DNA from: Zobellella iuensis
GTDB lineage: Bacteria; Pseudomonadota; Gammaproteobacteria; Enterobacterales; Aeromonadaceae
Direction of reading: 5' to 3'
NCBI RefSeq assembly: GCF_016746085.1
Contig: NZ_JAERTZ010000012.1
Location: 1 to 64,000, forward strand
DNA length: 64,000 nucleotides
Shown one piece after another: positions 28,472 through 37,395 of this stretch (the first letter of the stretch is position 1; each line of letters opens with the position of its first letter). The notes under the pieces are model-generated. The model ran no database searches. It was given only the letters and a program-made list of their open reading frames with translations, and had not been told where the DNA came from. The position numbers were made by a program, and so were the translations under genes.

Positions 28472-31400
28472 ATGGCAACGGAACCACAAAAAACCAGCCG
28501 CGCCACCGGCGGTGTGCGCGGTAAAAAAAGCCAGAAGCAGAGCCTGGAGTTTCGTCATCACCTGGTGCTGAACCAGTGGCTGTTCTCGCTGTTCGGGTTC
28601 GACGCCGTATCCGGCCGTTACCCGGTCGACAAAACCGGCCAGCGGGAAGCCGCTACCCTGGAGGCCTTTCGGGATCGCTTTCAGCTGATGGGAGATGTCA
28701 CCGGCCGCAACAGCGAAGGGGTACACCGCATCATCGAGGCCATTATCGATAACTACGACAATGGCCCAGGGCAGATAGACACCAACCGCATCAAGCTGAC
28801 CGAAGAGCAGCTGCTGGACTATGATCGCCATATCAAGCAGATCACCGACAAGCTCAACCAGGCGCGCCTGAGCGCCGGCGAAACCGAGCTGGAATGGAAG
28901 TATTTTCAGTACCTTACGCTGCTGTTCACCGAAATTTACCTGGACTACTTCTTTACCCGGCCGGACAAGCTGCTGACCGAGCTCAATGCACAGATTCAGC
29001 GCTGGAACCAACACTGGCTGGACGAAAAAAACTACAATCACAAGCCGCTGGCGCTGCTAAACCCGGACGATGATCTCTGGCCACAACTGAGCCGCATTGC
29101 CTTTTGGAGTGCCACCGGTTCGGGCAAAACCCTGCTGATGCATGCCAATATTCAGCAGTTCCGCTATTACCTGAAGCGTTTTGGCAAGGCCAGAGACATC
29201 AACAACATTATCCTGTTGACACCCAACGAAGGCCTAACCCGCCAGCACCTGCAGGAGCTGGAGATTTCCGGCATTGACGCGGCCGAGTTCAGCAGCCGGG
29301 CGCTCTCTCCCACCGGCGATATGTTTTACGCCCAAAAACCGGTGCTGGTCATTGACGTCAACAAGCTGCGCGACAGCGAAAAAGCCAAAACCGTGGCCGT
29401 GGACAGCTTTGGCGGCAACAACCTGCTGCTGGTGGACGAAGGTCACAGAGGCACCGCCAGCGGCGGCGGCACCTGGTACGACTATCGCCAGAAGCTGTGT
29501 GCCCATGGCTTTTCGTTTGAATACTCAGCCACCTTCGCCCAGTCGAGCGGCCAGCACGAAAACCTGCGCCAGACCTATACCAAGTCGATTTTGTTCGATT
29601 ACTCCTACCGGCATTTCTACAGCGATGGCTATGGCAAACAGTCGCAGATCCTCAACCTGGAAAAAAACCTCGATGGCGAAGACGAGTTCCGCTATCTGGT
29701 GGCCTCATTGCTCAGCTACTACCAGCAGTTAAGGCTGTTTGATGACCAGGCTACGCTGTTTAAACGTTTTAACCTCTCCCGCCCCCTGTGGGTGTTCGTC
29801 AGCTCCAAGGTTACCGCCACCCTGAGCAGCGGCGAAGCCTCGGACATGGTACAGGTGCTGCAATTTATTCAGCGTGTGCTCAGCCAGCGGGAAGCCACCA
29901 TCAATGCCATAGCGCACTTGCTGAACAAGGGCATGGAAACCGCGTCCGGCCGCAACCTGCTGGATGGCCGTTTCAACTACCTCAAGGAGCTGGTTCAGCC
30001 GGCAGACAAGCTCTATCACGATATGATGGAGCGCATATTCCACTGCAGCGGCGGCCAGCTGTATGTGGAAAACATCAATGGCGTATCGGGAGAGATCGCC
30101 CTGCGCGGTGGTGTCTCCGACACCCCTTTCGGGGTGATTAACGTCGGCGACGACGGCAAGCTGGCCAAGCTTTGCGAAGAACACGGGCTCATTACCCAGG
30201 ATGCCCGCTTTGGCAGCTCACTGTTCAACACCATCAACAACGACAACTCCAATATCAACCTGCTGTTGGGCTCCAAGAAATTTACCGAGGGCTGGAGCAG
30301 TTGGCGGGTATCCAACATGACGCTGATGAACGTGGGCAAGAACGAAGGCGCCCAGATTATTCAGCTGTTTGGCCGGGGCGTTCGCCTCAAGGGTTTTCAG
30401 GACACCCTGAGGCGATCGGCAGAGCTGGTGAATGAGCTCAAGCTGGCCGGCCTAGAGCGCCCACGCCATATTGGCATTCTTGAAACCCTGAACCTGTTTG
30501 GCATCAAGGCCGATTATATCGCCCAGTTCCGCAAGGAGCTGGAGGACGAGGAAATTCCGGTCAACCACGGCTTGATCGAATATGAACTGCCGCTGGTGCC
30601 CATGGCAAACCTGCCGAACAACCTTCCGGTTATTCGCATAAAGCCCTCGGTGGCCGGCAAGGCCATTGGCGGTGCCGGCACGGCCTTTCTGGAGCTGGCG
30701 GAACAGGTGGAACTGCTGCCACCCGGCGAGTTTTTAAAGTTGGGGGAGCAGAGCGCCTTTAACTACTTCTGTAATCCTCCCCGGGTTCAACTGGACTTTT
30801 ATCCCCGTGTCGCCGCTTTTTCTACCGACAACACCGGGGAACGGCAGGTGAGTCGAAAGACCCAACATTTTACCGCCATGCACCTGGCGTTGATGGATAC
30901 CGAAGCACTCTATTTCGAACTGCTGACGTTCAAGCGCGATCGCCGCTGGTCCAACCTGACGCTGACTCAGCAGCATATTTCAACCCTGCTGGCCGATCAC
31001 GGCTGGTATGAACTCTATGCGCCAGATGCGGTGATGGCGCTGGGCGATCTCGGCAAACTGGACCTATGGCACGAAATGGCCATCGCCCTGCTGCGCAAGT
31101 ACTGCGAAATGTTTTACGGCTACCGCCGCAAACAGTGGGAAGCCGACAAGCTGGAATATCGCCCCATTACCGAAAACAACAAATACCTGTTTGGCATTAC
31201 CGATAAATCGCCCGATGGCAGTTACACCCTGACGCTGGACTCATTGCGTCATGAGTCACTGATCAAGCAGCTGGAGAATATACGCGACAAGCTGCTCAGC
31301 GGAGACGTCTCCCACTGGAAGAACAAGATACTGGACGGGCTGGAGTTGCTCTGGTGTGAACGCCATTTCTATCAGCCCCTGGTGGCCGCCACTCAGGGGC

Positions 31401-31891
31401 TGGATTTTCAGGTTAATCCCGTTTCTCTTAACAAGGGAGAAGCCCAGTTCGTCAAGGACCTGCAGTCGGCCTGGGAGCAGAAGGTGTTCAATGGGTACGA
31501 GCTGTATCTGCTGCGAAACCAAACCGGCCAGGGGGCCGTGGGGGTATTTGTGGATGGCGGCTTCTACCCGGACTTCATTCTCTGGCTGGTTAGAGATGGC
31601 AAACAGCATGTGGTGTTTGTCGACCCCAAAGGGCTGCGTCAACACACGCCACAAAGCCCCAAGGTCAGGTTCCATCAAACCATAAAAGAGATAGAAAACG
31701 GGCTCGCCAACCCCAACATTCAGCTGGATGCCTTCTTGATCTCCAATACACCGAAAGCCACTCTGCTGGGTGACTGGCGGGATGACCAGGGCCAACCGGT
31801 AACGGAGCAACAGCTAAAGGACTGGCACATCCTGTTTGAGCAGGATGGGGTAGAGGCCATCCGTGAGCTGGTGAAAAAGGTCACCCGCTGA
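28472..31891 (+). CDS. Type III-like Res subunit: helicase plus PD-(D/E)xK nuclease
   Basis: A 1,139-residue superfamily 2 helicase-nuclease. Walker A SATGSGKT (213-220), DEGH in place of DEAH (322-325), and the late helicase motif QLFGRGVRLKGF are visible. The C-terminal nuclease has GGFYPDFILWL with Asp1034 and VVFVDPKG with Asp1051-x-Lys1053, a PD-(D/E)xK site. Its size and layout are those of a Res subunit, longer than EcoP1I. Ribosome site AAGGAGG overlaps the end of the methyltransferase gene, so the two are co-expressed. With the SNF2 helicase and Fic gene it forms a cluster rather than a plain type III system. Confidence 0.9.
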   Translation: MATEPQKTSRATGGVRGKKSQKQSLEFRHHLVLNQWLFSLFGFDAVSGRYPVDKTGQREAATLEAFRDRFQLMGDVTGRNSEGVHRIIEAIIDNYDNGPGQIDTNRIKLTEEQLLDYDRHIKQITDKLNQARLSAGETELEWKYFQYLTLLFTEIYLDYFFTRPDKLLTELNAQIQRWNQHWLDEKNYNHKPLALLNPDDDLWPQLSRIAFWSATGSGKTLLMHANIQQFRYYLKRFGKARDINNIILLTPNEGLTRQHLQELEISGIDAAEFSSRALSPTGDMFYAQKPVLVIDVNKLRDSEKAKTVAVDSFGGNNLLLVDEGHRGTASGGGTWYDYRQKLCAHGFSFEYSATFAQSSGQHENLRQTYTKSILFDYSYRHFYSDGYGKQSQILNLEKNLDGEDEFRYLVASLLSYYQQLRLFDDQATLFKRFNLSRPLWVFVSSKVTATLSSGEASDMVQVLQFIQRVLSQREATINAIAHLLNKGMETASGRNLLDGRFNYLKELVQPADKLYHDMMERIFHCSGGQLYVENINGVSGEIALRGGVSDTPFGVINVGDDGKLAKLCEEHGLITQDARFGSSLFNTINNDNSNINLLLGSKKFTEGWSSWRVSNMTLMNVGKNEGAQIIQLFGRGVRLKGFQDTLRRSAELVNELKLAGLERPRHIGILETLNLFGIKADYIAQFRKELEDEEIPVNHGLIEYELPLVPMANLPNNLPVIRIKPSVAGKAIGGAGTAFLELAEQVELLPPGEFLKLGEQSAFNYFCNPPRVQLDFYPRVAAFSTDNTGERQVSRKTQHFTAMHLALMDTEALYFELLTFKRDRRWSNLTLTQQHISTLLADHGWYELYAPDAVMALGDLGKLDLWHEMAIALLRKYCEMFYGYRRKQWEADKLEYRPITENNKYLFGITDKSPDGSYTLTLDSLRHESLIKQLENIRDKLLSGDVSHWKNKILDGLELLWCERHFYQPLVAATQGLDFQVNPVSLNKGEAQFVKDLQSAWEQKVFNGYELYLLRNQTGQGAVGVFVDGGFYPDFILWLVRDGKQHVVFVDPKGLRQHTPQSPKVRFHQTIKEIENGLANPNIQLDAFLISNTPKATLLGDWRDDQGQPVTEQQLKDWHILFEQDGVEAIRELVKKVTR

Positions 31892-31925
31892 CGACAGCGA
31901 TTTAGTCTCACCTTTGCAAGCCAAT

Positions 31926-31956
31926 CAAAAAGAGCCCTCAAGTTTATGAGGGCTCT
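31926..31956 (-). terminator. Terminator in the gap between res and the TauE gene
   Basis: AGAGCCCTCA / TGAGGGCTCT with a six-base loop; the T-run (TTTTT) is on the minus strand, so it best serves transcripts from the TauE gene side, though it may slow res read-through. The rest of 31892-32283 shows only a weak ACTCCCG / CGGGAGT pair (32085-32117). Confidence 0.65.
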
Positions 31957-32283
31957 GGATTATGTATGCGGTTGGTAGTCCATGCATTACAACTATAACT
32001 GGGTGAGCTAGCCACCGTGTCAGAGGGTGATCCTGTTCACAGGAATGAGCTATTTCTGACCTAATATCCGGTGAGTATCGGACTACTCCCGGAAAACCAA
32101 CCACAAGCTACGGGAGTGATTTCTGTGAGTGAGCAAATAGAGAATCGGAAAAAACTCCGCTTTTCTTGAGCATGGCTAGAATAAATATCAAGGAGTGGTG
32201 AGTTGGATTTATTCAGTCAAACTGACAAAAAGTTCACTCATTGCAATAAATGGGACTTTTCATAATCGAAAAAAGTGTTAACT

Positions 32284-33012
32284 CTAAAACAAACCAAGCA
32301 TACCTTGGCATAACACTCCGACCGCTGATAAAGCGGAGAGTATCAAAACAACTCCTCTAACACTTTCATTACCAGCGACCATTTCGAGCCTAGAATAAAG
32401 CCACACCCCACCCAAAACACCAGGCAGCATCTTCATGATAAACGGAAACATGAGCAATTCAAAACCACGACTGAATACAACCAATGCAATCGACAACGGA
32501 GTCCCGACCAAAAAGAAAGCAGCAATCTCATTACGAGCAACCAAACGATTTTCGCGCTGATATAACAACGCCATGGGAGGACCACCAATAGAAGTGGTGG
32601 TTCCCATAAGGCCAGAGAAAAAACCGGCTACAATCATGTTTTTTGTGGTTATTGTTAGTGTATAACTTCGCCAGCTCAACCATGTAGCTACCAGCAATAC
32701 AGCACCGAACAGAAAACTCAACTGACAGGATGAAATACTTACTAACAGCAAAACCCCACACCATGAGCCAGGTAACCTAGCGACAATTGCAGGGAATACC
32801 CTTCTCCAATTCAGCCCATGACGCTGTTTCATCACCATGATTACCGATAGTATCCAGCCCAACACCAGCACAGGGCCAGGAACATATGAAGGCTCAATCA
32901 AATATAATAAAGGTGCGACTAGCAGGCCAAAGCCGATGCCAACCCAAGCCTGCAGAAGAATGCCAAAGGTTACAATAAATAACGCCAAAGCTTCACTTGA
33001 GGAATAAAGCAT
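32284..33012 (-). CDS. TauE/SafE-family membrane exporter
   Basis: A 242-residue integral membrane protein with about eight hydrophobic segments, in the TauE/SafE (sulfite or organosulfur anion exporter) family. Family marks are the N-terminal QAWVGIGFGLLVAPLL and the mid-protein repeat GLMGTTTSIGGPPMALLY. Substrates of most members are unknown; sulfite, sulfoacetate and other organic anions are known for relatives. It stands alone, between the defence block and the betaine block, with AT-rich flanks. The stop is followed by the terminator near 31,930 after a long gap. Confidence 0.85.
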   Translation of the reverse strand: MLYSSSEALALFIVTFGILLQAWVGIGFGLLVAPLLYLIEPSYVPGPVLVLGWILSVIMVMKQRHGLNWRRVFPAIVARLPGSWCGVLLLVSISSCQLSFLFGAVLLVATWLSWRSYTLTITTKNMIVAGFFSGLMGTTTSIGGPPMALLYQRENRLVARNEIAAFFLVGTPLSIALVVFSRGFELLMFPFIMKMLPGVLGGVWLYSRLEMVAGNESVRGVVLILSALSAVGVLCQGMLGLF

Positions 33013-33238
33013 AAAAGAAAACCGGAAACAACAAGGACCAACAACCCATCATATTCGAGTAAATATGACCCATAGCAACCCAACCTCAACAAGTGAGTAA
33101 AAACACCTATCCAATAGCTCAAAAAAAAACAGCCACCATGAACAGGGAAATCACCTCACAACAAAAATATCCGGCACAGAAGCTACCATTATGAAAAAAT
33201 TACTCATAGCAAAACAGTCGTGGTGATAATAATTGTTT

Positions 33239-33410
33239 CCGGCACTTTAAATAGCCATTCCTAATAGTGATACATCGACCGGACACCGCGCGTAGACACG
33301 CAGTGATCCCATCCCCACCGCGCTATCCCTGGTGCGAAGGATCTGCTTAGCCTCACTCGGTAGCAGCTGATAGTGGGCTACTATTCTGAACAGCTATTTC
33401 ACTGTCTCTC
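33239..33410. repeat. Diverged copy of sequence found right of the island (60543-60805)
   Basis: Shared stretches are TTTAAATA-n-TCCTAA-n-AGTG-n-TACATCGAC, then GCAGACACG-like, ATCTGCTTAGC, and CTACTATTC-n-GAACAG-n-TATTT, in the same order. The right copy is longer by an internal segment. It lies at the seam between defence and metabolic genes, in the gene-free stretch 33013-33509. Confidence 0.6.
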
Positions 33411-33509
33411 CCTAAAATATCGCGGAAAGCATAGATGCAACACTTCATCAATGTAGCATCAGGAATGAGAAACACTTTCTTGCAGCGCTATCCAGCCCTA
33501 ATATGTCTC

Positions 33510-34256
33510 TTACTGACCACCCGCACCCTGGCGAGATCGTTCACTGTTTTCCACCAGAATACCGGCGCCGATGCGGTTGATTTCGGCCCACAGTCCCTCG
33601 TCGATCTCGATGCCGTTATCTATGATGTATTCCTTATGCTCAGCCAACTGCTCAGGGCTGATATAGCGGGCATTGCGGTTACCCTTCGAGTGTTGCAGCG
33701 AACCGGCCAGGTCAACCCGGGAGCTGCAGACGATGGTCAGCACTTGAGGCTCATCAGTGTTCACCAGACTGGTGACCGCCTCGCTGAAACTGGGATAACG
33801 CTCACCCGCCTTGATAGCTGCCGCATATTCTTTTACCGTCCTGCTGCCGTTCTGCCAGTAGGCGGTCACGCTGATTCCACGCCGGCCGCAGTCGGTCAGT
33901 GCTTTCAGGGCAAACATACGGTTATGGCAGTTGTGCACGGTAATGGTGGCAATGCCACTTTCCAATGCCTTGGCATGGGCTAGGTCTACCGAGGCGGCGA
34001 TGCAGTTCAGGGCGCTGCGGCCGTTGCTGTCAATAATGGCTGAGGTACTGTCTTCATACACCACAGTGCTCAGCGGCTTGTCAGCATCCGACTTGATATA
34101 GGGTAGCGCTTGCTCCAGTTCTGCCAACCCGTTGAGGCCATGCTTTTCCAGCCATAACACCATATTGGCGGCATCTTCATAGTTACCAACAAAGTAGCCG
34201 GCCGCCTCAAAGCAGCGTCGCAGCGCCGCCTTCAGTTCATTCATTGACACTTGCAT
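33510..34256 (-). CDS. DUF3726 protein
   Basis: A 248-residue soluble protein with the DUF3726 pattern: an N-terminal helix AALRRCFEAAGYFVGNYEDA, a LEKHGLNGL segment and a central ALNCIAASVDLAHAKA. No catalytic motif is recognisable. It overlaps the preceding gene by about 20 bases, so the two make an operon; MNELK at 34244 is an alternative start. DUF3726 genes tend to neighbour dipeptidase-like and betaine genes; the same company appears here across a LysR gene. Enzymatic use is unknown. Confidence 0.75.
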   Translation of the reverse strand: MQVSMNELKAALRRCFEAAGYFVGNYEDAANMVLWLEKHGLNGLAELEQALPYIKSDADKPLSTVVYEDSTSAIIDSNGRSALNCIAASVDLAHAKALESGIATITVHNCHNRMFALKALTDCGRRGISVTAYWQNGSRTVKEYAAAIKAGERYPSFSEAVTSLVNTDEPQVLTIVCSSRVDLAGSLQHSKGNRNARYISPEQLAEHKEYIIDNGIEIDEGLWAEINRIGAGILVENSERSRQGAGGQ

Positions 34257-35976
34257 CAGTGTTCTCCTTATTCACCGGTGCCAGGGGCATAAACCAGTCG
34301 TCATGATAGATCTTACCTATATCTTCCAGTAACGGGGCTCCCTGATACATGGTATTGCGCACCCACAACCGGGAGCGGGGGTCAAATTTACTGACGCCGA
34401 AGAACGACAGCTTGGCCCGCAGTAAATGCATCGGCAGAATATCCTTCGCCAGCAGATTGGCCTGTATATCTCCATACACACAACGATCCATGCTCTGGAT
34501 GCGGCGCACTATGCCGCGTAGCTTGGGCTGGGCTACCATAAAACGGGCCGTAGAATGTTGCGGAAACTCTTCGATATACTGGCATAACTGCTGATAGCAT
34601 TTGTACACTGCATAACCCACGCCAAGGGCCATCTGTTTATCCTTGCCGCTGTCTAGGGCACACTGGCCCAAACGTGGTTCCATTTTTTCTTCCGAGCGGT
34701 ACCAAAAAATATCCCGGGCCCCTTCTTCACTAAAATCAATCTTCAACGCCCAATCATAGCGACGTTCAATCACCTCTTTTAGTCGTTGTAGCGGCATAAG
34801 CGGGTCCAGATCGAGAAACTCTTCAGCACAATAGTAATCCTCTAACCCGTCTACCAGTTGCGGATAGAGCTCTAGTATCACGGATACCAGCAACTCCTGT
34901 CCTTGCAGCGAACAATGTTGTTCACTCCAGGCCAGCAATTCATTCCAGCTGTTCAGTGACTGTTCAGCCTGCCGCCGCAGGGCGAACAAATCGTCGATAA
35001 CCCGCAAGTTATTCGTTGTCTGCCACTGATCCTCGGTCACGGTTTCGGCCATATGCTGTGAGCAACGAGCGAGCAAGGAGTCAAACTTTTGGAAAACTTC
35101 ACCGTCGATATGGCCCAGGGTGCGCACCAAGGCCAGAGCCAGCTCGCGCATTTCCACCCACCGATTGATCAGCATGGGGTGATTGATGAGATAGGGTGCC
35201 ATCCCCAGCCCAGTGGAATTACCTATGCCAAAGTAACGTTTAATTTCAGGTTGCATGGGGACAAAAGTCCGGGGAGCTCGATGAGCGGCAATATGTTCTA
35301 CCTGCAACAGACTGAAATTTCTCAACATGAAACAGACAAACATCTCGGCGGCAAAGGGTCGGGAAAAATCAGGATAACGCGTGCTGACCTTCTCCCAGTC
35401 GGCCATTCCTAGCTTGCCACTGCCATAGACGGCCGTGGTACGGTACAGATAGCCGACCTTGGCGATGTTGGCCACATCCGGCTGCTCGCCCCTGGCCAGT
35501 TGGTCGACCACATAATCAAAATTGCGGGCACTGCGGTTGGCGCGGGACAATACGAATACGCGGGAGTCCACCCGGCCCGCTTCCTGCAGGGGGACATTCT
35601 GGCGCAGGAACTCCAGATAGTCCTCATCAACCCGACCTTCGACCAGCGCCATAGTCAGATCCCATTTGCTGGCGATAACCCTGTCGTTGCGCTCTTCCGA
35701 GCTCAGATAATCGGAAAAGATAACAAAGCTAAACAGGCCCTGAGGGGCGGTAATTTCATAGATCACTGTGCCATAACCGTCGGCACACAGCTCAAGGCGG
35801 ACGGTGTCGATCTGCCAGCGCTCCAACATAATCCGCCGCACCAGGGTACGCATAAAGCTCAGCCGACTCTGGTGCATAGCTCCCAGCCGCTCTAGATCCA
35901 TCACCTGGCCGACTGGTCGTAGCGGCAGGGCATTACTGCCTGTCAAAGAGGCTTTAATCGCAGCTAACCTCATCAT
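34237..35976 (-). CDS. Unknown 579-residue protein, operon partner of DUF3726
   Basis: A large soluble protein I cannot assign. It has no signal peptide or membrane span. Conserved-looking blocks are RLELCADGYGTVIYEITAP near residue 60-78, a FSRPFAAEMFVCFMLRNF stretch, IKRYFGIGNSTGLGMAPYLINHP near 250-270 and a C-terminal DPRSRLWVRNTMYQGAPLL. The GNSTGLGMAPYLINHP loop could be a ligand-binding turn. A palindrome identical in core to the LysR operator lies 265 bases upstream (36241-36261), so the same LysR protein probably controls it. It may work with DUF3726 in breakdown of a quaternary amine, inferred from context alone. Confidence 0.6.
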   Translation of the reverse strand: MMRLAAIKASLTGSNALPLRPVGQVMDLERLGAMHQSRLSFMRTLVRRIMLERWQIDTVRLELCADGYGTVIYEITAPQGLFSFVIFSDYLSSEERNDRVIASKWDLTMALVEGRVDEDYLEFLRQNVPLQEAGRVDSRVFVLSRANRSARNFDYVVDQLARGEQPDVANIAKVGYLYRTTAVYGSGKLGMADWEKVSTRYPDFSRPFAAEMFVCFMLRNFSLLQVEHIAAHRAPRTFVPMQPEIKRYFGIGNSTGLGMAPYLINHPMLINRWVEMRELALALVRTLGHIDGEVFQKFDSLLARCSQHMAETVTEDQWQTTNNLRVIDDLFALRRQAEQSLNSWNELLAWSEQHCSLQGQELLVSVILELYPQLVDGLEDYYCAEEFLDLDPLMPLQRLKEVIERRYDWALKIDFSEEGARDIFWYRSEEKMEPRLGQCALDSGKDKQMALGVGYAVYKCYQQLCQYIEEFPQHSTARFMVAQPKLRGIVRRIQSMDRCVYGDIQANLLAKDILPMHLLRAKLSFFGVSKFDPRSRLWVRNTMYQGAPLLEDIGKIYHDDWFMPLAPVNKENTDASVNE

Positions 35977-36240
35977 CTTCTATCCTCGCGTAATGGCTAC
36001 ATATCCCTCAGTCCCATGCGCCGGACTCAGCAGCTGGTAACAACAGTCCTGCTACCAGAGGAAGCTGCACCGGATCATTTTTCCAAAGAGTCTTGATCAG
36101 GTGAGCAAACCGGTTTTCAACGTCACCAACCGTTTGTGGCTAGCCTAGGATCACTCCTCGAGCCACTGTCCTGTTCTCTCCGCATGCCAGCCATCTTTAT
36201 CCAAAGCAATAAGCCCATACAAGTTAAAAGGCTATATCGC

Positions 36241-36261
36241 TTGATAAGCATAACTTATCAA
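36241..36261. promoter_or_regulatory. LysR operator palindrome, copy 1
   Basis: TTGATAAG-CATAA-CTTATCAA, a perfect 8-5-8 palindrome containing T-N11-A, upstream of the 579-residue gene. The core TGATAAG-N5-CTTATCA is repeated exactly at 37301-37319. It is the only notable feature in the gap 35977-36410. Confidence 0.65.
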
Positions 36262-36410
36262 AACTCGACAAAACCGTACTATTACTGATGTTTAGCGGCA
36301 GACATAGCAAGCTGGACACCTGAATTTTGCTATCAAAAAGGGTTACTAGTGAACAAGAGGTGGGTAAATTTTAACCAATGGTTGCACATGCAGCCCCTTG
36401 AGGGAACAGC

Positions 36411-37301
36411 TCAGGCGGTATGACTGGCCAGGATGAAATCGACCAGCGCCTGGGCCGCCGGGGGCAGGGATTTATTGCTGAGGGTCACAATACCGATACG
36501 CCGGCGCACCAGCGGCGTATGCAGGGGAATAAACGCCAGCTTGGCATTGTCGGCGGGAAAAGCGTACCAGGGCAGGGTGGTGATGCCAAAGCCGGCTTCC
36601 AGCATGGCGATCAGCGAGATCATGTTGGAAATGTAGTACTGGGAGTTCACCAGCAGGGGCTGGGCCTCGCTGTCCTCCAGCAAACTGGACGTACCGTTGC
36701 GGATCAACCGGTAGGGCTGCAATTCCTGCCAATGCAAGGCCTCCTTTACGGCCAATGGATGATTGTGCGGGCACACCACACCGATATGGTCTTCCCACAC
36801 CGGAATAAAGTGTTTTTCGCTTTGTTCCTGCTCATCGAACAGACTGGCGATGCCGAAATCAACCTGCTGGTTTTCCACCATTTTCAGTACGGCACTGGAG
36901 TTATCGTCAAATACGCTGACATGTAATTCACTGTTGCCGATAAAGTTCAGCAGTAACTCCGGCAGAAAACGACTGGCAATTGAGGGCACGGACGCCAACC
37001 GCAGGTGGCCAGTCTTATGCTCGGCCAACAACGTCATATCTTCCGCAATGAGATCGTGATGGGCGATCAGCTCCTTGGCCTTGGGCAAAAAGTATTTGCC
37101 AAAGGGTGTCAACTCGGCTTTGGCAGTACGACTGTTGCGCTTCTCGAACAGTGCCTCGCCCAACTTGCTTTCAAGATCGCGAATCGACAGTGAAATGGCC
37201 GGCTGGCTGCGATGCGCTTTTTCGGCGGCGAGATGGAAGCCTTTTAGCTCGGCGACCCAGACAAAATGGCGCAGTTGAGTGATCTTGAATTCCAGCAACA
37301 T
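36411..37301 (-). CDS. LysR-family regulator of the betaine-type cluster
   Basis: A 296-residue LysR activator. The winged helix-turn-helix occupies residues ~8-67 (GFHLAAEKAHRSQPAISLSI), with an effector-binding domain after it. It is transcribed away from the aldehyde dehydrogenase gene, the classic layout for control of a divergent operon. Perfect TGATAAG-N5-CTTATCA palindromes lie at its own start and before the 579-residue gene, so it probably controls both directions and itself. The inducer is unknown; a betaine or its aldehyde is likely from the target genes. Confidence 0.85.
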   Translation of the reverse strand: MLLEFKITQLRHFVWVAELKGFHLAAEKAHRSQPAISLSIRDLESKLGEALFEKRNSRTAKAELTPFGKYFLPKAKELIAHHDLIAEDMTLLAEHKTGHLRLASVPSIASRFLPELLLNFIGNSELHVSVFDDNSSAVLKMVENQQVDFGIASLFDEQEQSEKHFIPVWEDHIGVVCPHNHPLAVKEALHWQELQPYRLIRNGTSSLLEDSEAQPLLVNSQYYISNMISLIAMLEAGFGITTLPWYAFPADNAKLAFIPLHTPLVRRRIGIVTLSNKSLPPAAQALVDFILASHTA

Positions 37302-37319
37302 GATAAGACTTCCTTATCA
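37301..37319. promoter_or_regulatory. LysR operator palindrome, copy 2
   Basis: TGATAAG-ACTTC-CTTATCA, perfect, in the divergent promoter between the LysR and aldehyde dehydrogenase genes and touching the LysR start codon, as expected for autorepression. Confidence 0.7.
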
Positions 37320-37395
37320 ATCGATATCATTAATTAATTTTATTTATTAAAGCACAACTCCTATGATGAATCCAATTAGGTAAAGGAGGTCTATC

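Noticed and set aside
21151-31891. Calling the cluster DISARM or a plain type III restriction system
   Set aside because: DrmA, DrmB and DrmC are not present, and a plain type III system has only mod and res of shorter length, without SNF2 helicase or Fic.
32107-32180. Short GTG-started peptide after res
   Set aside because: Only 14 codons, no convincing ribosome site, no similarity noted.
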